Shown here: piece by piece, positions 25,149-33,995 of the stretch
Layout of the letters: every line of letters begins with the position of its first letter
Position numbering within the stretch: position 1 is the stretch's first letter
Source: Aestuariibius insulae
Lineage (GTDB): Bacteria > Pseudomonadota > Alphaproteobacteria > Rhodobacterales > Rhodobacteraceae
NCBI RefSeq assembly: GCF_040783535.2
Contig: NZ_JBFONW020000001.1
Coordinates: forward strand, 682,001 to 746,000
Reading direction: 5' to 3'
Length of the DNA stretch: 64,000 bases
Program-made: the position numbers and the translations under genes
The notes under the pieces: generated by a model
Database searches by the model: none
Seen by the model: only the letters and a program-made list of their open reading frames with translations
Told to the model about the DNA's origin: nothing

Positions 25149-26132
25149 TCAAAGGTCTCCGGTCGCGAGCAGAATCTGCTTCCAGATTGCCGTATCGTCG
25201 ATCAGAGTCCATTCCAGTTTAAGATCATGCGGCGTAAATTCCGCATGTGTGATCCCCATGATATGAATCCGGGCGCCGGTCGGCGGCCCGAATCGGCCAT
25301 AGCCGTCATGGATCCCGTCCAGCGACCAACGAATGGCGGCCCGGGGCGGCATCCGCGCATCGGCGCGCCCGATGCGGTGATGAACCTCGAAGCGCGCCGA
25401 GGGCAGGGCGCTCCGCAGCGACAGCCAGAAATCTGCGGCCGCGCGCGGCCCGCGGGCTGTCACATGGCCCGGATAGCAGGATCGGGCCGCCCGATCGTAG
25501 TCCCGCTCGAAAACCGAGAAATCGCCCGCCATCGCTTCGGTCAGGATCCGCTCGAGCCGCTGCCCCCATTCATTGTCATTTCCGCGTCCGGTATAGGGCC
25601 CGGCTCTGTCGATATCTGGACGGAAAGGCGAAGCGCACCGCTCCGGACCGCCTTCGCGGGCGATCAGCGCGCGTGTCCAGTCCGGGACCTGCTGCCCCAT
25701 CTGGGCGACAATGGCGCCCTGATCGCGCACCAGCCATTCGTCATGGACCCCATCCGCACGGCAAAAGCAGTCGGCGAGGATCCGGTAGGCCAGCCGCCGC
25801 CCGGTCGGCGCGCCGTAAACGCCCGCACCGCTATGGGTTGCGGTGCAATAGAGACGATGGGAGGACAGGAAACTCTCCTCCCCCGTCATCTGCCAGATCA
25901 CGTCCTCGCCCAGCAATTCGCGGTCCGGAAACTCGGCCAGCGTAGCCAGCGTCGCCGCGATAATCCCGTCATTGCCTTTGACGATCCCGGCGGGAGACCG
26001 GACGATCAGATCCTTCCCGTAATAGTCGTGAAGCGAATGAACTCCGCGATCTTCCCAGATGGCGCGGGTGATGCCGAGGACGTAGTCGGCCTGATCGATC
26101 CATCTGGCGTCAAACCCGACGGCAAAGCTCAT
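25149..26132 (-). CDS. NTF2/SnoaL-like protein, tandem paralogue 1
   Basis: A 327-residue protein of the same type as its downstream neighbour. It contains DYYGKDLIVRSPAGIVKGNDG, HSGAGVYGAPTGRRLAYRIL and DGVHDEWLVRDQGAIVAQMG in the first half, then a second fold ending in HIMGITHAEFTPHDLKLEWTLID. Its start overlaps the soeC stop by four bases, so it is translationally coupled to the sulfite dehydrogenase anchor. No known role for such proteins in sulfite oxidation is recalled. Confidence 0.8.
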   Translation of the reverse strand: MSFAVGFDARWIDQADYVLGITRAIWEDRGVHSLHDYYGKDLIVRSPAGIVKGNDGIIAATLATLAEFPDRELLGEDVIWQMTGEESFLSSHRLYCTATHSGAGVYGAPTGRRLAYRILADCFCRADGVHDEWLVRDQGAIVAQMGQQVPDWTRALIAREGGPERCASPFRPDIDRAGPYTGRGNDNEWGQRLERILTEAMAGDFSVFERDYDRAARSCYPGHVTARGPRAAADFWLSLRSALPSARFEVHHRIGRADARMPPRAAIRWSLDGIHDGYGRFGPPTGARIHIMGITHAEFTPHDLKLEWTLIDDTAIWKQILLATGDL

Positions 26133-27016
26133 GCGGTCTTGCCCCTATGCGCCCCGTAATAGAGGCCCACCACATGCTCTGCCTCGGCAAAAAAGAGCCA
26201 GCGTGTCACGATCAGCCCGGCAAGGTGACTAAGCAGGGCGAGCCCGGCCACAACATGGCCTGCCGGCGCAAGCAGTAGCAACGCGGCGGGGAGTGCTCCG
26301 CCCAGCACGGCAGCGATGATCCGAAGGTTGCGGGCATGCTTGCGCCCGATCAGAAAGACCATCTCCTGGGTGAGGTAATTGCCGCCCGTATGCGGCGGCT
26401 CGAAGCTGCGCAAAGCGCCGCCGGTCAGTCCGGTGGCGGTGCCCAGCGTCGTACCCGAGCGGCGAAGCGCCGTATCGCCGCGCAGCCAATGGGCGATCTG
26501 GATTGCGAGAGCCGCAAGCAAAAGACCACCGGCGAGTGTCGTGTGAGCTGCCAGCAGCGCGCCGCCTGCAACCGACCACGCCAGGAACAGGGCAGGCGTC
26601 GTGAGGTCGTGCCAGCGCGGAACAGTCCTGAGGCTCGCGTAGATCATCGAGGTCGAGAAGACCGTGATAAGGCACAGCACTGCTCCAATCCCGCCCAGAA
26701 GCGGCAGCGGGCGGTCCCAGAAAATCTGCGCCAGCGCGACGATGCCCATGATGAGAAGGGCGGCAACCGCAACGCAGCCTTCGCGCGACAGCCAGCTTGT
26801 GCGCCATTGGGTGAAGGCGCGCCAGGCGCGTTCGGGTCGGCCAAGGTGAAAGGTCGACGAGATCAAACCGCCCACGGCCAGCGCGAAGGCGACGGCGTAG
26901 AAAACGAAAGCAACCCATCCGGTGGGGGCAGGCGCGCCGAGGCCGAGAAAGGCCAGAAGACCAAAGCCCAGGCCCGAAAGCGTGGAAAAGAGGATGATCG
27001 AAGGGGCAGGATGCAT
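26129..27016 (-). CDS. soeC: Membrane anchor subunit of molybdoenzyme (DmsC/SoeC-like)
   Basis: A 295-residue DmsC-family protein with about eight transmembrane helices. It begins HPAPSIILFSTLSGLGFGLL and has the FHLGRPERAWRAF motif common to DmsC-type quinone-interacting anchors. It would anchor the catalytic and iron-sulfur subunits and pass electrons to the quinone pool. The name soeC rests on the SoeA-like catalytic subunit. The gene is separated from soeB by 78 bp holding a GC-rich repeat. Confidence 0.87.
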   Translation of the reverse strand: MHPAPSIILFSTLSGLGFGLLAFLGLGAPAPTGWVAFVFYAVAFALAVGGLISSTFHLGRPERAWRAFTQWRTSWLSREGCVAVAALLIMGIVALAQIFWDRPLPLLGGIGAVLCLITVFSTSMIYASLRTVPRWHDLTTPALFLAWSVAGGALLAAHTTLAGGLLLAALAIQIAHWLRGDTALRRSGTTLGTATGLTGGALRSFEPPHTGGNYLTQEMVFLIGRKHARNLRIIAAVLGGALPAALLLLAPAGHVVAGLALLSHLAGLIVTRWLFFAEAEHVVGLYYGAHRGKTA

Positions 27017-27030
27017 GGGGCTCTCTTTAG

Positions 27031-27081
27031 TCGGCGGGCCGGGACTCGCCGCGTGCCGCGGCCTCGCCCGCCCACCGACCC
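27031..27081. repeat. GC-rich dispersed repeat, intergenic copy
   Basis: Positions 27035-27054 are identical to 29737-29756 inside soeA, and 27060-27081 match 29768-29789 with two mismatches. The outer ends GTCGG and CCGAC pair, so the element can fold as an imperfect hairpin. The copies differ by six bases in the centre. Confidence 0.75.
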
Positions 27082-27094
27082 AGGGCCGTGCCGT

Positions 27095-27850
27095 TCATTG
27101 CGAGGCTCCCGGCAGTTTGGAGAGCGTCTTGTCCAGCCAACCCAAAAAGCCCTCGGGCGTCTCGGCGACGGGCGCGAGCAGGGGGGCAAGCACGTTCAGA
27201 TCGGCATCCTTGGGGCGCGGCGGCAGGTACTGGTTGACCGGCTTGGTGCCTTGCTCGGGCATCAGATCGATCCCGCCGCGTTCGGCGACCAGACGGGAGA
27301 CGTCGCTACCGGGATCGCCCAGATCCCCGAAATGACGCGCGCCCGCCGGACAGGTGCGCACGCAGGCGGGTACGCGATCCTCCTCGGGCAGGTTCTCGTT
27401 ATAGATCCGGTCTACGCAAAGTGTGCATTTCTTCATCACGCCTTCGGTCGGATCCTTCTCGCGCGCGCCGTAAGGACAGGCCCAGGCGCATAGGCCGCAG
27501 CCGATACAGGCGCTTTCATTCACCAAGACGATCCCGTCCTCGGCCCGCTTATAGCTCGCGCCGGTCGGACAGACCGTCACGCAAGGCGCGTCCTCGCAAT
27601 GCAGGCAACTCTTCGGAAAATGCACCAGCTGAGCCGCCCCGTCCTTGGGCTGCACCTCATAGGAATGGATCCGGTTGAGAAACGTCCCTGACGGCTCCGC
27701 CCCATAAGGATCTGTATCCGCCAACGGCGCGCCATAGTTCTCCGTATTCCAGCCCTTGCACGCCGTCACACAGGCATGGCAGCCGACACAGGTATCGAGA
27801 TCGATCACAAGGCCAAGCTTGACCTCCGAGGGGGGCGGCAGCTGGGTCAT
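27095..27850 (-). CDS. soeB: Iron-sulfur subunit with four [4Fe-4S] clusters (SoeB-like)
   Basis: A 251-residue ferredoxin-type electron-transfer subunit of the DmsB/NrfC/SoeB type. Four cysteine groups are visible: CVGCHACVTACKG, CLHCEDAPCVTVCPTGA, CIGCGLCAWACPYGA and CTLC with a later CVRTCP. There is no signal peptide, which fits a cytoplasmic complex. It overlaps the M42 peptidase gene by one base and lies downstream of it, so the peptidase interrupts the usual soeA-soeB adjacency. Confidence 0.92.
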   Translation of the reverse strand: MTQLPPPSEVKLGLVIDLDTCVGCHACVTACKGWNTENYGAPLADTDPYGAEPSGTFLNRIHSYEVQPKDGAAQLVHFPKSCLHCEDAPCVTVCPTGASYKRAEDGIVLVNESACIGCGLCAWACPYGAREKDPTEGVMKKCTLCVDRIYNENLPEEDRVPACVRTCPAGARHFGDLGDPGSDVSRLVAERGGIDLMPEQGTKPVNQYLPPRPKDADLNVLAPLLAPVAETPEGFLGWLDKTLSKLPGASQ

Positions 27851-28887
27851 CAGGTCTCTTTGAGATAGGCCACGAGAATATCCCGCGCCGCCTGTAGGTC
27901 ATTGCGGTCGATCATCTCGGTCACGGTATGGATATAGCGGGTGCCGACGACGATCCCGACCGCGCGAGCTCCGGCGGCGGCCTGCTGGGCCGCGGCTCCG
28001 TCCTGCCCGCCCGAGCGGAGCATCGTGCGCTGGAACGGGATCTTTTCGCGGATAGCCAGCGCCTCGATCTCGTCGACCAAAGCCGTGTCCGAGATGAAAC
28101 TGCCATCGCGCAGATGCAGCCCAAACCCCTTGCCCAGCTCGCTCGTCCGGTCATGCTCGGGCACGCCGGGCGTATCGCAGGCCAGCGTCACATCGATGCC
28201 GATCCCGATATCGGGCTTCACTGCATAGGAGGAAGTGCGCGCCCCGCGCAGGCCGACTTCTTCCTGCGCGGTGAAGACCACATGGATCTCGGCCGCGCCG
28301 CGATGATCGCCCAGCCCCCGGATTGCCTCGATCCCGAGCCAGCAGGCGATCCGGTTGTCGAGCGCTTTGGAAACGATGCGCTCGCCCATCTCGATCAGCG
28401 GCTCATCCATGACAACCATGTCGCCCACGCGCACCTTGTCCTTGGTCGCTTTGCCCAACCCGGTATCAAGGAAGAACTCATGCGGATCCGGCACCTTTTT
28501 CACGTCCTCTTTCGACGCGATGTGAACCGGAGGACCCGCCGGGTTCATCACGGCTTTCAGATCCCCGTCCCGCGCCGCGATCAGCACCCGTCGGGAAAAG
28601 AGGTTGCGGGGATCAAAACCGCCCACTGGCAGGATGTGGACAAAGCCAGTCTCGGTGATGTGGCTGACCAGAAATCCGATCTCGTCCATATGGCAGAGCA
28701 GCAGGATGCGGATCGGATTATCCGTGCCCGGCGCGGCGTCGCGACGGCACAGAAGCGAGCCCATCGGGTCGATTTCTATATGGTCGAAGAGGCCGTCGAT
28801 CTCGTCTTGGATAAGATCGCGCACGCGGGCCTCATGGCCAGGCACACCGGGGGTTTCGCATAGACGTTTGAGGAGATCGATATTCAT
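27850..28887 (-). CDS. M42-family metallopeptidase
   Basis: A 345-residue M42 (glutamyl aminopeptidase/cellulase M-like) enzyme. Metal and catalytic residues are visible in LLCHMDEIGF, DNRIACW, TAQEEVGLRGA, LACDTPG and the C-terminal HTVTEM. The start at 28887 begins the conserved MNIDLLKRLCETPGVPGHE; the upstream reading overlaps soeA and is discarded. It is placed between soeA (28 bp upstream) and soeB (one-base overlap), so it is expressed with the molybdoenzyme. A role in that complex is not known. Confidence 0.92.
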   Translation of the reverse strand: MNIDLLKRLCETPGVPGHEARVRDLIQDEIDGLFDHIEIDPMGSLLCRRDAAPGTDNPIRILLLCHMDEIGFLVSHITETGFVHILPVGGFDPRNLFSRRVLIAARDGDLKAVMNPAGPPVHIASKEDVKKVPDPHEFFLDTGLGKATKDKVRVGDMVVMDEPLIEMGERIVSKALDNRIACWLGIEAIRGLGDHRGAAEIHVVFTAQEEVGLRGARTSSYAVKPDIGIGIDVTLACDTPGVPEHDRTSELGKGFGLHLRDGSFISDTALVDEIEALAIREKIPFQRTMLRSGGQDGAAAQQAAAGARAVGIVVGTRYIHTVTEMIDRNDLQAARDILVAYLKET

Positions 28888-28915
28888 GGCTGGGGATCCT
28901 GATCGGGGAAGAGGG

Positions 28916-31738
28916 TCATCGGACGCTCCAGGCGAGGCTCTTCGGCGCTTCGGGCACCGGCGAAGTCTGGCGCCCAGTCTTGGGCAGCGTCTCGGGCAGG
29001 GCGGCCGTTTTCTCCATCCGGACCCGCAGATCGAACCAGGCCGCCTGTCCGGTAACGGGATCGGAGTTCGACCACCTGAGGCCATCGCCGCGCGGCGGAA
29101 GAAGCTCGTGGATGAGGTGGTTGAGCAGAAAGCCCTTGGTGGCCTCGGGCGCATCCTCCTCGAGCGCCCAGGCCCCTTTGCGTTTGCCGATGGCGTTCCA
29201 GGTCCAGACCGTATGCGGGTTCAGCGCGGCCATATGGGCAACGGGCACCGTAATCTGCCCATGAGGGGAGGTAAGCGCCACCCAATCGCCATCACTCAGC
29301 GCATGAAGCGCCATCAGCGCCGTCGGCACATAAAGCGGATTGCGCCCGTGGATCTGGCGCAGCCACGCATTCTGGCTGCCCCAGCTGTGATACATCGCCA
29401 TAGGCCGCTGGGTCAGAGCGTGGATCGGATAGGTCTCGGGATCCGTCAGCCTGTCCGACAGGGGCGCGTGCCAATGCGGCAATGGCGTCAGATGGGTCCG
29501 GATCTGCTCGCGCAGGTGATCGGGAGGCTGGCGGCTGCCATGACCTTCGGCGGCGAGCTGGAAGCGGCGCAGCGGCTCCAGCCAGAGATTGAAGATATAG
29601 GGCTGCGGGCTGTCGTAAAAGCCTTTGGCGACGGCCCAGTCCTGATAGGCAGCGTTCCACGGCTTGAAGAAGGCGGCCTCTTCGGGGACATGCTCCATCC
29701 AGAAGCCGCCGTTTTCGATATACTTCTCGAGTTGGTCGGGCCGGGACTCGCCGCGTCCTCCGGACCCGGCCTCGCCCGCCCGCCAACCCGCCAGAGGACC
29801 GATGCCCGGGCGGCGCATATGGTTTACCATGTAATCGGCGTAGTCGGCGTATTTCGCCGTGCCGTCCTCATGGGTGAAGCCCGGCAGCTTCATCCGGTTT
29901 GCCAGATCGACCAACACCGACTGAAACCCCCGCACGTCGCGGTCCGGCTCGACCACGGGCCAGCGGATCGCATCGGCCACCGCATCCGCCTCGCAGATCG
30001 GCCGGTCGAGCAGCGAGATGCAGTCGTGCCGCTCCAGATAAGTCGTGTCGGGCAGGATCAGGTCGGCATAGGCGACCATCTCCGAGGCATAGGCGTCCGA
30101 ATAGATGATATGCGGGATCTTGTAGCTGCCATCCTCCTCCGTATCGGACAGCATATCCATCACGGCGCGCGTGTTCATCGACGAGTTCCACGCCATGTTC
30201 GCCATGTAGAGGAACAGCGTGTCGATCTTGTAGGGATCGCCCGCATGGGCATTGGCAATCACCATATGCATCAGGCCGTGGGCCGAGAGCGGGTTGTCCC
30301 AGGTGAAGGCCTTGTCGATGCGGATCGGATCGCCCTCGGGGGTGAGCGCCAGATCCTCGGGACCGTGCGGAAAGCCCAGATGCGGCCCGGCCAGGGGCTG
30401 ACCCGGCTCGCATTTCGCATGCGGCTTGGGATGGGCCGTCATCGGCTTGGGATAAGGCGGCTTGAACCGGAAGCCGCCGGGCACTTCGACCGTCCCCAGC
30501 AGGATCTGAAGGATATGCAGCGCGCGGCAGGTCTGAAAGCCGTTGGAGTGGGCCGAGATGCCGCGCATCGCATGCATCGCAATGGGCCGTCCGATCATCG
30601 TCTCGTGCCGGTGTCCGCGGAAGTCTGTCCAGGGCCGGTCCAGCACGATGGGATCATCAAAGGCCGTCTTGGCCAGTAGCGCGGCGAGGGCGCGGATCCG
30701 GTCCGCCGGGATGCCGGTGCGCTCTGCGACCGCATCCGGTGCGTGGGACGGGTCGAGGAAATGCTCGGCCATATGATCGAGGACGGTCCGATGCTTCGTC
30801 CCGCTCAGCGTCTTGCCGGGTGCGAGATCCGGCTCGACGCCCTTGCCGTCCCAGGGCGCGAGGCTGCCCGTGCGCCGGTCCACGACCAAAGCGCGCCCCT
30901 CGCCATCCTTGAGCAGCAGGCCCTGCGTTGCGCCCTCGCGCGCATCGACGAGGCAAGGCGCGTTGGTGAACCGGGCGAGGTAGTCCAGGTCGATCTGCCC
31001 CGCCTTGAACAGCTCGTGGATCAGCGCCGTGATCAGCAGCCCATCCGTGCCGGGCGTGATCCCGAACCAGTCATCGGCCACGGCGTTATATCCCGTCCGG
31101 ATGGGGTTCACCCCGATCACCCGCGCGCCCCGCGCCTTGAGCTTGCCGATCCCCATCTTGATCGGATTGCTGTCGTGATCCTCTGCCACGCCGAAGATCA
31201 GGAACAGCTTGGCGCGATCCCAATCGGGCTGACCAAACTCCCAGAACGCCCCGCCCATGGTCGAGATCCCGGCAGCCGCCATGTTGACCGAGCAGAACCC
31301 CCCATGGGCCGCGTAGTTCGGCGTGCCGAAGGATTGCGCCCAGAAGCTGGTGAAGCTTTGCGACTGATCGCGTCCTGTGAAAAAGGCCAGTTTTTCTGGC
31401 GCCGTCTCGCGCAAAGGCGCCATCCAGGATACTGCCGTCTCGAGCGCCTCTTCCCAGGTGATCTCCTCGAACTCGCCCGATCCACGCGGCCCGGTCCGGC
31501 GCAGCGGCGCGCGCAGCCGGGCGGGCGAATTGTGCTGCATGATGCCCGCCGATCCCTTGGCGCAAAGAACGCCGCGATTGACTGGGTGATCGCGGTTGCC
31601 CTCGATATACGCGACCTTGCCGTCCTTGAGATGGACGTTGATCCCGCAGCGGCAGGCACACATGTAGCAGGTGGTCTGGCGCACCTCGTCCGAGACGGGA
31701 GGCGAGGTGTCGAGGCTGGGCTGTGTCATTGCCTGCAC
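28916..31738 (-). CDS. soeA: Molybdopterin oxidoreductase, SoeA-like sulfite dehydrogenase catalytic subunit
   Basis: A 940-residue DMSO-reductase-family enzyme. The N-terminal [4Fe-4S] motif is CYMCACRC with the fourth ligand in GVLCAKGSAG, preceded by no Tat signal. That favours a cytoplasmic SoeA-type sulfite dehydrogenase over periplasmic DmsA. RGVLCAKGSAGIMQHNSP and GVAEDHDSNPIKMG continue the match. Start is GTG at 31738, with an ATG three codons later as alternative. Residues near 648-668 (GWRAGEAGSGGRGESRPDQ) are encoded by a copy of a dispersed GC-rich repeat. Sulfite as substrate is supported by the nearby taurine genes. Confidence 0.88.
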   Translation of the reverse strand: MQAMTQPSLDTSPPVSDEVRQTTCYMCACRCGINVHLKDGKVAYIEGNRDHPVNRGVLCAKGSAGIMQHNSPARLRAPLRRTGPRGSGEFEEITWEEALETAVSWMAPLRETAPEKLAFFTGRDQSQSFTSFWAQSFGTPNYAAHGGFCSVNMAAAGISTMGGAFWEFGQPDWDRAKLFLIFGVAEDHDSNPIKMGIGKLKARGARVIGVNPIRTGYNAVADDWFGITPGTDGLLITALIHELFKAGQIDLDYLARFTNAPCLVDAREGATQGLLLKDGEGRALVVDRRTGSLAPWDGKGVEPDLAPGKTLSGTKHRTVLDHMAEHFLDPSHAPDAVAERTGIPADRIRALAALLAKTAFDDPIVLDRPWTDFRGHRHETMIGRPIAMHAMRGISAHSNGFQTCRALHILQILLGTVEVPGGFRFKPPYPKPMTAHPKPHAKCEPGQPLAGPHLGFPHGPEDLALTPEGDPIRIDKAFTWDNPLSAHGLMHMVIANAHAGDPYKIDTLFLYMANMAWNSSMNTRAVMDMLSDTEEDGSYKIPHIIYSDAYASEMVAYADLILPDTTYLERHDCISLLDRPICEADAVADAIRWPVVEPDRDVRGFQSVLVDLANRMKLPGFTHEDGTAKYADYADYMVNHMRRPGIGPLAGWRAGEAGSGGRGESRPDQLEKYIENGGFWMEHVPEEAAFFKPWNAAYQDWAVAKGFYDSPQPYIFNLWLEPLRRFQLAAEGHGSRQPPDHLREQIRTHLTPLPHWHAPLSDRLTDPETYPIHALTQRPMAMYHSWGSQNAWLRQIHGRNPLYVPTALMALHALSDGDWVALTSPHGQITVPVAHMAALNPHTVWTWNAIGKRKGAWALEEDAPEATKGFLLNHLIHELLPPRGDGLRWSNSDPVTGQAAWFDLRVRMEKTAALPETLPKTGRQTSPVPEAPKSLAWSVR
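29731..29789. repeat. GC-rich dispersed repeat, copy inside soeA
   Basis: This second copy of the 27031-27081 element has a 20-bp identical block, a central part six bases longer, and a 22-bp block with two mismatches. It is read in frame within soeA and encodes a Gly/Arg-rich stretch of about 19 residues. Confidence 0.75.
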
Positions 31739-31820
31739 AAGACCAGATTTCCGGTGCCGATGCGAGATGCAAAAGCGACGCTCCGCCGGGGCGATTGCGT
31801 CATTCTCGCGTAACCCGGCG

Positions 31821-32150
31821 TCAGACCCGGGGGAGCAGACCCATCTGCGCGGCGCGCACGGCGGCGGTCGTCCGGCTCGAGGTTTCGAACTTGCGCATCG
31901 CCCGGCGGCACAGCGTATCGACCGTGTGGATCGAAATCCCGAGGATATCGGCGATCACCGTGTTGCTTTTGCCGAAGGCGATCCAGGTCAGCACCTCGAT
32001 CTCGCGCGGGGCGAGGCGTCCGAAATCCTGGACTTTTCCAGGCTCCGGCAACGGAACGGTGGAAGCTGGAATAGGACGCCGAACGGCAAAGACGGGCTGA
32101 ATGCGGGAGGCTCGGGGGGAAGGGGTAGCGGACTTGAAAGCGGGTTGCAT
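31821..32150 (-). CDS. Small LuxR-type helix-turn-helix regulator
   Basis: A 109-residue protein. Residues 45-105 form a LuxR/GerE DNA-binding domain: LAPREIEVLTWIAFGKSNTV, then IADILGISIHTVDTLCRRAM. The first 40 residues are basic and low in complexity, with no receiver or ligand domain. AGGAG lies eight bases before the ATG. It precedes soeA by 82 bp on the same strand and is divergent from the membrane wHTH/TPR gene, so either could be its target. Confidence 0.82.
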   Translation of the reverse strand: MQPAFKSATPSPRASRIQPVFAVRRPIPASTVPLPEPGKVQDFGRLAPREIEVLTWIAFGKSNTVIADILGISIHTVDTLCRRAMRKFETSSRTTAAVRAAQMGLLPRV

Positions 32151-32232
32151 CGCGGATCTCCTGACGGGACGGTGCCGCCGAATAGACCGGCGCCGGACAA
32201 TGCAGGAAGTAACGGGTGATACGAGCGGCCAT

Positions 32233-32244
32233 GTAACGCGTTAC
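32233..32244. promoter_or_regulatory. Palindromic operator candidate GTAACGCGTTAC
   Basis: A perfect 12-bp palindrome lies in the divergent interval between the LuxR-type and wHTH/TPR genes. A related half-site, AGTAACGGGT, occurs 25 bp upstream. Binding by one of the flanking regulators is inferred only. Confidence 0.45.
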
Positions 32245-32296
32245 CGTGACAGCGAATTTGGGGTATAAGGGTCTGATATCGGGGGGGAGTGGCCAA

Positions 32297-33988
32297 GTGT
32301 CCCTGACAGAAAGCGAACAGCGCGCGGCACTTGCGCGTCTTCTGGACCGACCAGCGATTTCGCGGTCGGATCGCAGCACGAGCCTGCTCAAGTACTTGGG
32401 CGAGGCCTCGATTTCGGGGCGCGAGCTGACGCCCTATGCCATCGCCTTCGACGTCTTCGGACGGGGGGACGACTTTGATCCCTCGACCGATCCGATCGTT
32501 CGTGTTGCGATGGCGCGCCTGCGAAAGGCGCTCGATCAGGATGCCAAAACCGACGGCGCAGAGGATGCCGTGCGCATCTCTCTTCCCCAACGTAGCTACC
32601 GGCTGCGGTTTGCAAGGCAAGCCGCGCGCGCTGGCACGAAAGGAACCTCGACCTCGTGGCTGGGCACATCCCGCATCCGGCGGATCGGTGTGACCGCGGC
32701 GCTGCTTCTCGCGGTCGTCATCGGCAGCCTCGCCGTGCTCTACCGGGCGGACGCTTCTGCCATTCCGCCGTCCGAGCGTCCGATCACCGGCATCTTGCCC
32801 TTCGCCAACCTGACCGGGGAGGAGCGGCTCGACTTTCTCGGCACCGGGATCCAGCACCAGATCGCGTCCGATCTCTGGCGCTTCCAGACGATGCGCGTCT
32901 TCACGATCTACGATCCCGCCGAATTGCGCGTTGTGGATGGCCGCTTGCTCTATGTGCCCGAAGATCTGGAGGTCGACTATCTTCTCTCCGGCGCGATCCT
33001 CAGCAACGAGGCGGCCATGTCGATCTCGACCTCGCTCAGGCGCGCCGATAGCAACACCGCACTGTGGCGCAACCGCGACGTCGCCCGTCTGGGACAAAGC
33101 AGCTACAGCGATCTGCTGACCGATATGTCGGCCCGGATCTCGGCGGAGGTCGGTCAACCGCTCGGCGTTGTCGGACAGGATGTGCTCGACACGCTGGGCG
33201 ATGGGATCGGCCTCGATCAGAACGAGGGCGTCGACAGCTATGTCTGCCTGCTGCGCTACGCCGCCTGGGTGCAGCGCGGCTCGGATCAGGGTGCGGCGGC
33301 GGCCAGCGCCTGCCTCGACCGGATCGTGCGCGACGATCCCGCCAACGCCTCGGCACTTGCCGCGCGCGCCTGGATCCTTGCGCTCTCGACCGATGCCTCC
33401 CGGGGCTTCTATCAGCCCGGCAATCTTGACGGGCGGCGCCAGCGCGCTTTGTCGCTCGCGCTCGACGCGGTGCAGGCCTCGCCGGGAAGCGATTTCGTCC
33501 ATACCCATCTCGGTCTCGTGCAATGGATTAACGGACAGGAAGAGGCCGCGCTCGAAAGCTTTCGCCGCTCCATGGCGCTCAATCCCTCCGATCCGCAGCA
33601 TATGGCCGATCTCGCCCTGTTCGGGTGCCTCTATGGCCGCTGCGACGAGGCCGAACCTCTGTCCGAGCGTGCCTTGTCCCTGACCGCGCAGCCTCCGGCC
33701 TGGTACTTCGTTGCGCCCCTGATCTACGCATTGATGGACAGCGACTACGACACGGCACTGGGCTACAGCCGCGAGCTCATCCGCAGTGGAGACCGCAACG
33801 ATTGCGGTTTCATCGTCGCCGCAGCCGTCTTTGCCGATCAGCCTGATTTGGCAGAGGCCTGCGCCGGAACCATCGCCGAAAACCGAGACCTTTTCGACGG
33901 AGATCCCCTCGGCGGCCTGCGCTTCTGGGTCCGAAGCGAGCCGCTGATCGAAAAGCTCGAAGAGGCGATCGCGCAGTCGGGGCTCTAG
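32297..33988 (+). CDS. Membrane-anchored wHTH/TPR signalling protein (CadC-like layout)
   Basis: A 563-residue protein. Residues about 5-105 resemble the winged-helix-type N-terminal domain seen before TPR or cyclase modules (YAIAFDVFGRGDDFDPSTDP, IVRVAMARLRKAL). A single transmembrane helix spans about 130-150. The periplasmic part starts with a TolB-N-like segment (GILPFANLTGEERLDFLG) and continues with TPR-like helices. The GTG start at 32297 is chosen because GGGGGGGAG precedes it by eight bases; an upstream GTG at 32246 has no ribosome binding site. It probably senses a periplasmic signal and acts on DNA, but the target is unknown. Confidence 0.78.
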   Translation: MSLTESEQRAALARLLDRPAISRSDRSTSLLKYLGEASISGRELTPYAIAFDVFGRGDDFDPSTDPIVRVAMARLRKALDQDAKTDGAEDAVRISLPQRSYRLRFARQAARAGTKGTSTSWLGTSRIRRIGVTAALLLAVVIGSLAVLYRADASAIPPSERPITGILPFANLTGEERLDFLGTGIQHQIASDLWRFQTMRVFTIYDPAELRVVDGRLLYVPEDLEVDYLLSGAILSNEAAMSISTSLRRADSNTALWRNRDVARLGQSSYSDLLTDMSARISAEVGQPLGVVGQDVLDTLGDGIGLDQNEGVDSYVCLLRYAAWVQRGSDQGAAAASACLDRIVRDDPANASALAARAWILALSTDASRGFYQPGNLDGRRQRALSLALDAVQASPGSDFVHTHLGLVQWINGQEEAALESFRRSMALNPSDPQHMADLALFGCLYGRCDEAEPLSERALSLTAQPPAWYFVAPLIYALMDSDYDTALGYSRELIRSGDRNDCGFIVAAAVFADQPDLAEACAGTIAENRDLFDGDPLGGLRFWVRSEPLIEKLEEAIAQSGL

Positions 33989-33995
33989 CAGGCCA

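Noticed and set aside
28604..30679. Long plus-strand open frame opposite soeA (691 codons)
   Set aside because: It is antisense to well-supported soeA and M42 genes, has an Arg/His-rich composition and shows no domain.
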